From: Lycorma delicatula
Lineage: Eukaryota; Arthropoda; Insecta; Hemiptera; Fulgoridae
Length of the DNA stretch: 64,000 nt
Assembly (NCBI RefSeq): GCF_047948215.1
Contig: NC_134465.1
Span: 19,054,022 to 19,118,021, forward strand
Reading direction: 5' to 3'
Shown: one piece after another, positions 51,549-61,600 of the stretch
How positions within the stretch are numbered: position 1 is the first letter of the stretch
Layout: each line of letters begins with the position of its first letter
Notes under the pieces: generated by a model
Told to the model about the DNA's origin: nothing
Seen by the model: only the letters and a program-made list of their open reading frames with translations
Databases searched by the model: none
Made by a program: the position numbers and the translations under genes

Positions 51549-51965
51549 CCCACCGGGTTGGTCTAGTGGAAGGGGAAGAACTTGGGGACAAATTTTTTTT
51601 TAAATCGTAAGATAAGTGTGCATGCATATCCTGAGCTTAATATAAAGCGGGGTTATGTTTGCAAAATTTTCAGAAAATTGACCCAAAGAAATTATCTACC
51701 CTGTCTCTAGAGATATTGACCGAAAAATTTTACTACCAAATTGGCACATATGCACGAGTCTCCGAACAAAATTTCGTCAAAATCGGTTTATTCAAAGTTT
51801 TAAACAACCCAAAATACGTACATACGTACGTACGAACATTACCCCCTACTGTTTTTTTTTTTTTTTTGTTTTTTTAGAGTCCTTGTTTACGAAACGTAGA
51901 GATATGCAAAAAAACCCATACCCCATTTTTTGACTGATTTTACCATACTTTCCTTCTTACAGCAC
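51549..51965 (+). repeat. Family G, copy 3, joined to a 22-base SINE family 1 head
   Basis: 51549-51570 is the exact start of a family 1 SINE (cccaccgggttggtctagtg). It stops at the A box and runs directly into family G sequence (aaggggaagaacttgggg), which continues to about 51965. This is either a family G insertion into a SINE whose remainder was lost, or a recombination junction. Confidence 0.6.
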
Positions 51966-51975
51966 ACCTCTAGAA

Positions 51976-52169
51976 CAGTGGTCTCCATAATGGGGTACGC
52001 GCACCACAGCGGGGACGCAAAGTGATAATTGGGGGTACGCCAGAGTCGTATAAATAATTTGATTTTTGACCACACACACACACACACATATATATATTAT
52101 ATTATAGGTTACAACTTATATTTATTTTCGTCTTAAGGGTAAGCGACCAAAAACGTGTGGAGACCGCTG
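51976..52169. mobile_element. hAT-type MITE, 194 bp, with 8 bp target duplication
   Basis: Tips cagtggtctcc (51976-51986) and ggagaccgctg (52159-52169) are inverted repeats with one mismatch. Flanks ctctagaa (51968-51975) and ctctagag (52170-52177) are an 8 bp duplication with one mismatch, diagnostic of hAT. The inside contains ggggtacgc repeated, a (CA)n(TA)n run and no gene. Confidence 0.9.
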
Positions 52170-52179
52170 CTCTAGAGCT

Positions 52180-52555
52180 GTTCCAAAGAAAAGAAAATCT
52201 CATTAATGAAATTTATGTGTAGTTTTCTTTCCAACTTCTTACGGTTATTTTGATAAGCGGAATATGATAATATAACGTCATTATTACTTCATCGATGAAA
52301 TGATTTCGTAAATAAAAGTCCGATTAAATATTTTGCATTGATATAGATGATCAATTATTCACAGAAAATAATTGCACAGTATATGTTGACTTACGTGCTA
52401 ATATTTGCATTAGTATTTACTTAGGTTATGTTATTTTGCAATTTTACAGGATTTTCTTTTTGACAGCGATTAGTGCAGATTTAATTTTTTTTTAAGATTT
52501 AGGATATCATCCTAAAATATCATCGTTAAATAATGATATTTAATAACGATTCATT
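52180..52555. other. AT-rich spacer
   Basis: Nothing assigned. Confidence 0.3.
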
Positions 52556-52559
52556 TTTA

Positions 52560-53230
52560 CTTCCTTGTACGAAGTAAAGGATGTATTGTGAACGCGAAAA
52601 ATTTCCAGTTTTCAACGTAAATATCCATTTTGACAATCCTGGATCCATTTTGACTAGTTACGGCGTGACTTCTGTGCGTATGTATCTCGCATACTTCAAA
52701 AACGATTAGCTGTAGGACGTTGAAATTTTGGATTTAGGACTGTTGTAACATCTAGCTGTGCACATTCCCTTGTGATTGCAATCGAATAAACGAAAAGTGT
52801 TCAAAAAAGCTCAAAATCTCCCAAAAATTGAATTTTGGACTTTTTTTTAATTGCAGAAATTGCATAAATAAGCCCTCATTTGAGAGCCTTTCGGAGGTAT
52901 ATCGTAAGTGGTAATTATTTTCATCGGTTCCAGAGTTGTAGCCAAATAAAATTTTAATTAATTAAATATTAGGACCTTAGAAGGGGAAGACACATCGGTT
53001 CAAATTCGACTTCATCTCCTTTTTTTAACCTTTCTTTTATTTAATTTAAATATTAATTAATTAACATTTAATTTAATTCATTTATTAATTATTATTAACC
53101 TCCGATTGTAAAAATACTTTTACAATAAATAATAATTCAATAATGACAATAAAAAAAAGATAAAATATCATATATTAAGGGAAACAAAATTATGTATTTT
53201 ATTTTTTTAAAAAAGTGTATATGTAATGTG
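52560..53230 (-). repeat. Interspersed repeat family D, copy 3
   Basis: Starts acttccttgtacgaagtaaa and shows ttttgactagt, gtgtgactt-like words, agctgtaggacgttgaaatt, gggctttttggact-like words, ggttccagagttgtagcc and aaggggaagacacatcgg, mirroring 13000-13690 and the right arm of the fold-back at 15345-15764. Confidence 0.65.
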
Positions 53231-53345
53231 TGTGTACTAATTTGGTTATTTTGAATATTAGAATGTTTGAAAAATTGCCGAAAATTTGAAAACCATTGGC
53301 TATAAAACGCTTAAGTTGTCATAGAATAATGAGAAAACATAACTT

Positions 53346-53385
53346 ATAACATAACATAACATAACATAACATAACATAACATAAC
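53346..53385. repeat. (ATAAC)8 tandem repeat
   Basis: Eight exact copies of the pentamer, in a region with no other feature. Confidence 0.97.
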
Positions 53386-54070
53386 TGTTTAACGATAAAC
53401 ATTTTTTAGAAAAAAGATTTATGAGTTATACATTCATGTAAAGTTTTTAGGAAAATAAAATATCTTTTTAATACAAAAAAAAGTATAATTGGCCTCCAAC
53501 CAAAAGATAATTAAATACTAAAAAACGAAACTCTTTTTAAAATAAAATGTAAATAACATTTATCAAATTAATGGAAGAGAACGTTAAACGGTGAGTAAAT
53601 TAAGACCATCCTCGATTTTTTAACTCAATTTTGAAGGGAATTATTAAGTACCAGATTAATCGATAAAAGATATAACTTCGACTAAGTTTTTTTTTTAATT
53701 TCAATATTCAATAATTATTACTTATTTTTTGGGGGTTACGTATTTATTAATGAAAATTTCTAGACGAGTCGTTTTTTAATGAAATTTTCCGTAAACATTT
53801 AATAAATAACATACATAAAAGATTGATGACTTCTAATTTGTTAAACATTTTGGAATGTTACACGCTATTCTGACGGGATCATATTATAACTAGTAATAAT
53901 GTATTTAAAACCGCGGTTGTACAAGTAGGTTGTTATATTGTTTTCAAAAGTTTTGTTATTTAATACACATTATAACATTATGTCTAAAACAGAACATAAC
54001 CGCATACTGACAAATTAACAACCAGACAAAATACATAATAAATTAAATTGTTTTAACTTTCCTTGCAGTT
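53386..54070. other. AT-rich interval
   Basis: No gene recognised. Confidence 0.35.
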
Positions 54071-54074
54071 TACA

Positions 54075-54077
54075 CAA

Positions 54078-54111
<34 letters not shown>

Positions 54112-54345
54112 TTTTTTTTTGTCTTCAGTCATTTGACTGGTTTGATGCAGCTCTCCAAGATTCCCTATCTAGTGCTAGTCGTTTCATTTCAGTATACCCT
54201 CTACATCCTACATCCCCAACAATTTGTTTTACATACTCCAAACGTGGCCTGCCTACACAATTTTTCCCTTCTACCTGTCCTTCCAATATTAAAGCGACTA
54301 TTCCAGGATGCCTTAGTATGTGGCCTATAAGTCTGTCTCCTCTTT

Positions 54346-54383
<38 letters not shown>
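54075..54383 (-). mobile_element. RTE 3' end inserted in a CA/TA microsatellite
   Basis: 54108-54355 on the minus strand is the last roughly 240 bases of the RTE (RLIGHILRHPGIVAL through SNQSND, stop, agac, A-run), nearly identical to 42720-42955. On its 3' side is (CA)n(TA)n (54078-54110), on its 5' side (TA)n (54348-54383). The element thus seems to have landed in, and been truncated at, a TA tract; the repeated TA hides the exact duplication. Confidence 0.88.
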
Positions 54384-54386
<3 letters not shown>

Positions 54387-54389
54387 CTT

Positions 54390-54760
54390 AGGTGCATTAT
54401 GAAATGTGTCGTATTGCTACAGCTCATTTCAAATGAAAAGAACCGCAAGGCTCCCTATCAGACTGGGTGCAATACTAACCGTATTACGTAAAACTATGAA
54501 TGTATCACTACTATTCTAGCCTGAAAACATTTATTTATTAATGTAATTACTACTGTTTATTTTAAAACTTGTGATTTAATTTCTACTCAAAATAAACTTT
54601 TTAAACGATAAGAAACATAATATTAAATTTAAATTAGCTTTATCACTTGATTAAATACAACAAAAATACCTCAAATATTAATCATTAATTCCATTTGTAA
54701 TCAACATACTGCTAGAAAGTCTTTACATGCATCCAACGTAAGGGTTACAAAGTTGTAAAA
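54390..54760. other. AT-rich spacer
   Basis: Nothing assigned. Confidence 0.3.
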
Positions 54761-54764
54761 AAGA

Positions 54765-55175
54765 TACTTTGGCTATAACTCTGGAACCAATGAAAATAAG
54801 TAGCAGTTATGACGTATCGTTGAAAAGTTTTCAATCAGGGGTTATTACTGCAGTGAAGAAAAAGTCCAAAATCCAAATGTTTTGGATTTTGAGCTATTTT
54901 GGCCATGTTTGGTCAAGTCGATTGCAATCAAAAGAGGCGGTGCACAACTAGATGTTACAACAGTCCTAAATCCAATATTTAAACATACTACGTCTAAACG
55001 TTTTTGAGTTATGCGAGATACACACGCACAAACGTACGTACACAGGTCACACCGAAACTAGGCAAAATGAATTCAGGGAAGGTAAAAATGGATATTTCCG
55101 TTGAAATCTGAAAACCGAAATATTTCGCGATTACAATTCATCCTTTACTTCGTACAAGGAAGTAATAATTAGGAA
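54765..55175 (+). repeat. Interspersed repeat family D, copy 4 (single arm)
   Basis: gctataactctggaaccaatg, atcgttgaaaagttttcaat, agaaaaagtccaaaatcc, ggcggtgcacaactagatg, gtcacaccgaaactaggc and the end tttacttcgtacaaggaagt, parallel to 13190-13570. It ends about 80 bases before the hAT-like copy B. Confidence 0.7.
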
Positions 55176-55663
55176 GTAAAATAATTCCATCCTCTGTTGT
55201 GTATGTTGCGATTACTTATGAATAAATTACTTATTTACGAAACTTAAAACTCATTGGCAGTGGCGGCTCGCGTATGGGCGCTGTGAAACTGCAGCCCACC
55301 CCTTTTGATTCCTTTTTCTTTAATTCTTCCTTTATACTTGTACAGTAAATAATCCTTAAGCTTAATGTCAGTAGATATCTGCAATTTTATGAAGATAAAA
55401 AAAATCTTTCTATGGAACTGTGAGATTCGCAGTTCCGGCGGCGTAATTTTTAGCTGTTGTGTGCATGCGCACATAGGAAGCTGCACGTGAGGCTACGAGG
55501 AGAGAGAGCCTGTAGTTCCCGCAGCGCCGACCTTGATGTGCTGGTGGAAGGTAGTTTTTTTTTTACCCCGTATGTGTACGTAACGTTCCTTGTTCGTTCC
55601 CTATTTTAGTCGGTGGAAGGAATATTAAAGTGGTTTAGTTGGTTTTTCAGTTGTGATCAGAAG

Positions 55664-56042
55664 ATGGCGAAAACCAACGGCTCTTTGATTCCCTTTCATT
55701 TTCCTGTTTAGCCTCCGGCAACTACCGTTTAGAACATTCTTCAGAGGATGAATGAGGATGATATGTATGAGTGTAAATGATGTGTAGTCTTGTACATTCT
55801 CAGTTCGACCGTTCCTGAGATGTGTGGTTAATTGAAACCCAACCAATAAAGAACACCGGTATCCACGATCTAGTATTCAAATCCACGTAAAATATCTGGC
55901 TTTACTAGGACTTGAACGCTGTAACTCTCGACTTCCAAATCAGCTGATTTGGGAAGACGCGTTAACCACTAGACCAACCCGGTGGGTTGGCTCTTTGATT
56001 CCCAAATCTGTCCAAAAACACTCTGGAAGGGGAAAAGAGGAG
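55664..56042 (+). pseudogene. Amph: Captured Amphiphysin exon 1, split by a SINE
   Basis: The ATG at 55664 opens a frame that, with the SINE set aside (55664-55693 joined conceptually to 56004-56042), has the same 23-codon length as the exon in copy C and ends at the same donor (GAG then gtaattag at 56043). It retains KSVQKH and GR-KE but has changed residues (Pro for the Ala before KSVQKH, Ser for the following Ala, Glu for the last Lys). It is therefore more diverged than copy C. The acceptor is cag at 56339-56341. Downstream the frame stays open, KFLTMALKRPVKKVYG and on through the transposon tip, into the flank and to a TAG near 56445. The SINE duplicated the sequence ggctctttgattccc within codons 6-10, so the exon is no longer usable. 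Confidence 0.7.
55694..55988 (-). repeat. SINE family 1, full length, perfect 15 bp target duplication, inside the captured exon
   Basis: Reverse copy from tttcattttcctgtttagcc to ctagaccaacccggtgggtt. Flanks ggctctttgattccc at 55679-55693 and 55989-56003 are identical. Copy C supplies the empty site (cctctttgattgcc), so the order of events (exon capture, element spread, SINE insertion) is certain. Confidence 0.95.
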
Positions 56043-56439
56043 GTAATTAGTAAAAACTATTTATGTATTTGTTTCTGTGTACATAGAAGTTTAAATTAAG
56101 CACCGTTGGATTATAGTGTTTTTAAGCGGACATTTTATAAAGTTACTATCTAATAATATTAAAAAATACCTGTATTGACATTTTATTTTTTGTTCGGTTA
56201 AACCGAATACGGTTTTAAGAACAATCTCCGCTTGAAAACAGTGTCCCATATTCTTGAATGAGATAAAGTGTAGAATTAGATTATTATCCTGCTTCCAGCT
56301 ATTCTAATTCATTCACTTTTTTTGATTCTTTTATTTTACAGAAATTTTTAACCATGGCCTTGAAAAGACCCGTAAAAAAAGTTTATGGAGCAGCACCCCC
56401 ATTAATTTTAGCTACGAGGCGACACTGCTCATTGGTAAG

Positions 56440-57270
56440 AAAATAGGTCGTAATAAATAAATATATATTTTTTTAAAAACATATAATATGTTAAATAAAT
56501 GTATATATATATATATATATATATAACATATAACACACACAATCAAAATAAATTTATGTTATTTATTTTAACTGAAGTTAGAAGGGTCTGTTCCTCTTAA
56601 AAACAATTTATGTAATTATTCAGCGGTCTCGTTTCATTTATTGATATTAATAAATGAATCCCATTAAGCGACCGACAGATGGAGTTGAATGTTTGGAAGT
56701 GAGCGGCTGCAAAGCCATATGGTAGGGATACAGTACACGGATTGTTAAATATATTATACATAGATATTATACATATACTTACATAGATCAGTACACGTAT
56801 TTAATAATATAAAAAGAAGCATTCACTGAAGAACTGCGTGATCAATGAATATACAGCAATATATAATTAAATAAAACGCCATGTTAAATCCAATTAACGA
56901 ACAAAACTTAAATTGTTGCACCGTAAAACAAATATTTTTTTAAATTTTTAATTCTGTAAATTTTCACGTTTAAAAGGGGGAAAAATCAATATGTTTAATG
57001 ACTTGTAATCCAGAAATTACAGATCTAAAACCTAGAAAAACTAATTAAGTTGTTTTATTAATAGTTAATGGTGTTTTTAAAAATTTTGATTTTATTTTCT
57101 GATTAAAACTGATATCCTGCCGTCAATAAAATGTTAGAAAACATGTTTCTGACTCTTTCTTCACTGTATAAAGGTGAGAAACAAATTTATCTTTCACGCC
57201 ACTGGTGATATGCACCGAGTTAAATTTTACCATGTAACATAGTAAAGAAAGATCTGCTATTACAGTAACG
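56440..57270. other. AT-rich interval
   Basis: A (TA)n run at 56504-56524. No gene recognised. Confidence 0.35.
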
Positions 57271-57275
57271 TCAGT

Positions 57276-57560
57276 GTCTTAGGACAGCTCCACCCGGGAG
57301 GGGTGGGAGGCTTCGGTCTTCCACCTTCAATGATCGGGTGGGACTCCTTTGGGATGCCATTGGAGGGGAATGTAAGACCTTAGTACCGGTGGGGGATCCC
57401 TTTGGGAACTCCTCGTTTGAGGCACGGCATGCAAAAAGACCGACTCCCGGCTGCCTGGGCGGGGCCTTGCGTCCTTTCGAGGTAGTCTGAGGCGAATGCA
57501 CGCCCCGGGGCTGAGTTTATGCTTAATTGTGTGTCAAGCTCCGGAGGCGGGGAAACTACA
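57276..57560 (+). mobile_element. R1-like LINE 3' UTR fragment
   Basis: GC-rich block: ggacagctccacccgggag, caccttcaatgatcggg, ggtgggggatccc, aaagaccgactcccgg, tgagtttatgcttaattg, ending gtgtaaaaaaaa. It matches the 18458-18897 element in reverse complement, and the 62.7 kb element in ggacagc-cc and ctcaccttcaatgat. The two minus-strand frames here are by-products of the GC content. No clear target duplication. Confidence 0.7.
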
Positions 57561-57569
57561 GGTGTAAAA

Positions 57570-59815
57570 AAAACCTGGTAAAGAGAGAGAAAACTCACCA
57601 ATTTATTTTTAAAATGTTTTTTTTATTACCTATGCCTTAGAAAAAGTAATAATAAATAATTACACATAATCACCACTAAAAAAAAACGTTACATGTGGTA
57701 AAGAATTACAAAATATCAACACGAAAAAATCAACAATATCCAATTATTTTTTAATGCTGTGAACAAGAAAACATCAATTTACGGTACTAACTTAAGAATT
57801 TAAAAATACTGTACACATATGGCCAACAATAAAATTAATAAGAGTATAATTGTTGCGTGACGTAATTTTTTTTTTAATCGGCCAGAAAATCTAAACCTAA
57901 AAATATTCCTAACACGGTAAGGGCATTTTTCAAATCTGCAGATGTTATTTATAATATATTACCAAATACCCGGTTTGAATTTTTTAAATCGGATGATCGA
58001 TTGAGAACATATAACTTTTCCGTATAACTGATCGGTTAGATCGAGAGTATATCTGATGCATGCAAAGGTTATCCTTCAACCTACTAACAAATACCCCGTT
58101 TGAATTTTGAAAATAGGATTGTTTGTAGAGATATTATAAGAGCACCCCGTTACACCTACCAAAACAGTGCCCCAGGAGTACTCGGTTTGTTACCAGCTGA
58201 TGGTGATTAATGGTCTAGCCTCGTACGAGGTGTTCGCGTCACTTAACCGTTCTAGCCTCAAACAGTCTCCACGGAAGCGCATTATTATTAAACAGAAATT
58301 TTTTAAATCTATTTAATACTAGCACCAGAGTTGTGGCGTAGGTCACGCCTCCGCAGCTAGGCCTGGCGATCGGCATTTCGGAATGGGATTATTAGGTGTC
58401 CAAAATTGATTAACTCTTGTGTAAAATTTTTTTTTTGAATGATGAAAATCAATATAACTAAACTTAAATTAGAAGTTTTACTATAGAAATTGATACTAAC
58501 GAATCGGTATTTTCCGCTAACGATCGGTATATTCCGGTGCCTATTTTTTGGTTATATTTCATTATTTTACGAAGAAAAACAATCGCATAAATAAAAAATA
58601 TATTATTAATATATATTTTGCATATATATCGATATATAATAATAAACAAGTATACACCTTACTACCACTATACACGTATTAACGAATCGGGATTTTCCGC
58701 TAGCGATCGGTACATTCCGGTCCACGGCTAAGGGGGACGGACACATATACAAATGCCCTTTAGTAGGATAGAATTATTTAACGGAAATTAAATTCTATAA
58801 TTTTTGTAATATTATTCATTATATCGATTCAAATCGTTTAATTCGAACCCGGCTCAGACAGTGATAGAGGCTCACAGTTCATTAATACAATTCATTAACG
58901 TTTGTGCCAACATACTAAGTATTGAAGGATTATCTTTTTAACGTATTTTTTTTTTTTTTTTTTTTTTGTTAATGTTTATTCGTGATGAAATATATTTAAA
59001 AACCCTTCTCAGTTATGCAAGAAACATGGGTAAACCTTTGATTGCGACTGATCGAGTAGTCTTTTTGTTCCCAAACGAACAAAAACCCTGTTCCCTCTTT
59101 ATATAATAGTATAGATCAAATGAATAAGTCACGAACAGTGTACTACAGATCGATCTCTCGATCTTCAAAGACAAAGCTGCGGTGAGAGATTCACAGACAT
59201 ATTTAGCAAAGATACTCAAAAGATACATTTATCTCTCATAATAGTTCTGGCGATTCCATACATTTAGGCCACGGCAGTCAACCTGTTAACGTAAATCTAC
59301 TACATACCAAAAATATAAATACTGTTATATTAATACTTTATACTTAATAAAACTACTTACAGTCATACTTTTCGCTTAATAAATTAATACTTTTTATATT
59401 AATACCGTTATAAATACTTTTTAGAAGTCGGTAAGTAACATAAAGCAATAATGAGCACAGCTTTTCTTATTGTCATTATTCCGTTGATCTCCATTTTTAA
59501 AATTGAATATGTTGACTTATAATTTCATTAAATAACAATTAAAAGTATTATTTTATTCATAAATAATCATATAAGAAGTTTCAATCGATATAATACGTAA
59601 ATGAATTGTATGCAATTATATATACCGAAAAAAATAGAATCTAGTAAAAGATATATTAGACCAAATAATTTCAGAAAGCAAGTAGGTAAGTAGAAACCTC
59701 ATTCAAACCTTTCGATTAATGTTAGATGCAGAGTTAAAAGGAATAAAGATACTTTATAGATCTATAATATAATTATTTATAGATCAGTTATGAGAGGAAA
59801 GAATGTAAGAAAGGC
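57570..59815. other. AT-rich interval with a short direct repeat
   Basis: No gene recognised. 58496-58540 and 58678-58722 are direct repeats (taacgaatcgg, ttttccgcta-cgatcgg, attccggt). A T-run of about 23 lies at 58947-58968. The segment 58140-58280 is less AT-rich but unassigned. Confidence 0.4.
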
Positions 59816-59819
59816 AAAC

Positions 59820-60540
59820 TTTCATTAAAAAAGAATGAGACCAGGATGTAACCTTTCATTACCTTCTCAACTTATACGTAGAAAAAGCGATATAGGAATT
59901 CAAAGATCATTTTGAAATGCAATAACTATCCAAGGAAAAAATGTCGAGAACCGTTAATATTGCTCTTCTGATAGAAACAGAAAATGATTTAAAGGAAATT
60001 CTGAACGGTAGAGTATTAATACTAGGAGAGAAATTCAGTTTGAAAATAAGTAAGAGGAAAATATAAATAATGAACCGTGACAAGAAGGTAGGTTAAAAGA
60101 ATTTCTCTTATTAAGGAAAAAATTATAAACGATTGAAAAAGTATATCGAATATAAAAGAACAACAAAAAAAAAAAATGCCACAAGAAGACAACATATCAT
60201 GCAAAAAAGATAAAGGATCTTAAATGAATAAGAAATTCATAAAAATATTTGTATGGATGATGCGTTGTAAGATATTGAAATATATACAATAAGAAAAAAA
60301 GAATATACTAGATGTCTGTATCATGGAATTACAAAAAGATGCTATGGTCAGGTAAAGTTCAAAATATACGTGTTAGAAATATTTTCAGGGATGAATTAGA
60401 TTTAACAGAATATGAACACCACATCCAGTTTTATTTAATTTGGTGATAGAAGGACGAATAAACGACAATAATTGTCAATAAAGACAAAAAGTGGAATGTT
60501 TAAAATAAATAATTGAAGGTGGAAGATGTAGAAAATATGG
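59820..60540 (+). pseudogene. RTE-like retrotransposon relic (RT palm to C-terminal region)
   Basis: Plus-strand pieces: MRPGCNLSLPSQLI (corresponding to VRQGCSLSPLLFNL, about 59836), VNIALLIETENDLKEILN (about 59955-60008, the FADDIALL region with the catalytic pair lost), KFSLKISKRK, then KKFIKIFVWMMRCKILK and so on. Stops throughout. It ends where the mariner-type element at 60547 begins, so it was probably the insertion host of that element or simply its neighbour. Confidence 0.5.
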
Positions 60541-60546
60541 CGAATT

Positions 60547-61600
60547 TGAAATAGCGGGTGATTCAAAAAGGATTTCTAAAATTTAAAAGCATATAAAAAT
60601 TTATTTAGATAACTTACAGATTCCGTTGAGGTCTCATTTCATAGCAAAACATATCGTTGTTCACGTAGTTCATTAGTACCGAATTCATTCACCAGCGCTG
60701 TTACCAGTTTTGTTAAAAATTAATAAATTTATTGGTGCGGAACGTGCTCGCTGTGTGTTCTAGTCTCACGAACCAGCAACTGCAGTTCAACGTAATTTCC
60801 TAGAGTACGGTAGGGAGCCCCCTAGTAGGCATAAATAAAATTTACTCTTGACACCAAAAATTCGTTGAGAGTGGTTGTTCTGTTAAACATACAAAATCAC
60901 TAGGACGCCCACGCGTCCCTGAAGCTGCTGGGGAACAATTCAAAATAAGCTTTGCACTACTCCAAAAAAATCAACTCGACGTGCGTCATAAAAGACTATT
61001 TGTGGACGTGCGTCCACAAAAGACTATTTGGTGCATATTACGTAAACGACGGCACTTGAGGCAACACAAACTAACCGCGGTTCAACACATTCCAAACGAC
61101 TACATAGTTACTCGGCTGCAATTTTGCGTGTAAATGATGGCAGACAACCGTACAGTTTTAGGCAATGTAATTTTTAGTGATGAGGCAACATTTCACATCA
61201 GCGGCAAGTGAACACTCATAACTGCCAAATACGGGGTAGCGAAAACCCCGTGGAACTTTGCAGCACATTCGCGATAGCGCTAAGGTCAATGTTTTTTTTT
61301 GCTCTAAGCAATCAAAGACTATACGGCACGTTCTTCTTCCAGGAGGCAACCGTAAATGGTATCGTTTATCTGTACACGCTTCAACATTTTCTAATTCCTC
61401 AGTTAGAAAATGATGTCCAAGATGAACGCCATTACTATCAGTAAGACGGAAGCCTCCAACTCTCTACCGCCTGGAAGTCCGAGATTTTCTCGACATTCGA
61501 TTCCCAGGTCGGTGGATCAGTCGTGAAGGTCCATGTGTATGCCCTTCTCGTTCCTCAGATTTGACCCCGCTGGATTTAAATCTTGTAACGAAAAATTTGG
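60547..61600 (+). mobile_element. Mariner-type element with degraded transposase
   Basis: The left terminus gggtgattcaaaaaggat at 60547 is shared with the 48.07 kb element (there as the opposite end). The coding region starts near 60735. The right terminus is not clear; recognisable coding stops near 61590. Confidence 0.75.
60735..61590 (+). pseudogene. Mariner-type DDE transposase, nearly complete order but with stops
   Basis: Pieces in order: AERARCVF-SHEPATAVQRNF and EYGREPPSR (helix-turn-helix region, 60735-60830), KSTRRAS (about 60965), VIFSDEATFHISGK with the second catalytic Asp (about 61158-61200), NTHNCQIRGSENPVELC (61211-61260), RLYGTFFFQEATVNGIVYLY (about 61320-61378), LIPQLENDVQDERHYYQ (61394-61444), then SDLTPLDLN in place of SPDLTPLDFFLWG (about 61555-61580). 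After that the family signature is lost. A 24-base duplication, aaaagactatttg with flanks, sits at 60990-61035. Frames shift repeatedly; it is inactive. Same family as 48.3-49.0 kb and near the 5.8 kb one. Confidence 0.82.

Larger units (their letters stand above)
55258..56427 (+). mobile_element. Copy B of exon-carrying hAT-like element, both termini and 8 bp duplication
   Basis: The left tip cagtggcggctcg (55258) and the right tip, in reverse complement cagtgtcgcctcg (ending 56427), are inverted repeats. The octamer ctcattgg at 55250-55257 is repeated exactly at 56428-56435. Subtracting the SINE (55694-55988 plus one duplication) leaves an element of about 0.86 kb. Order: about 405 bases of moderately GC-rich leader, a 69-base exon, a 299-base intron (56043-56341), about 70 bases of second exon, then the tip. 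No transposase is present, so it is non-autonomous. The leader could be the captured promoter and 5' UTR of the host gene; that is inference. Confidence 0.9.

Noticed and set aside
53346..53385. Telomere-like repeat
   Set aside because: The unit ATAAC is not the insect TTAGG motif and is confined to 40 bases.
55244..55486. 80-codon minus-strand frame across the left end of the hAT-like copy B
   Set aside because: It starts in the element leader and runs out across the terminus and target duplication, with no conserved motif.
57271..57601. Two GC-rich minus-strand frames (76 and 73 codons)
   Set aside because: They are antisense to an R1-like 3' UTR whose other copies (18.5 and 62.7 kb) do not keep them open.
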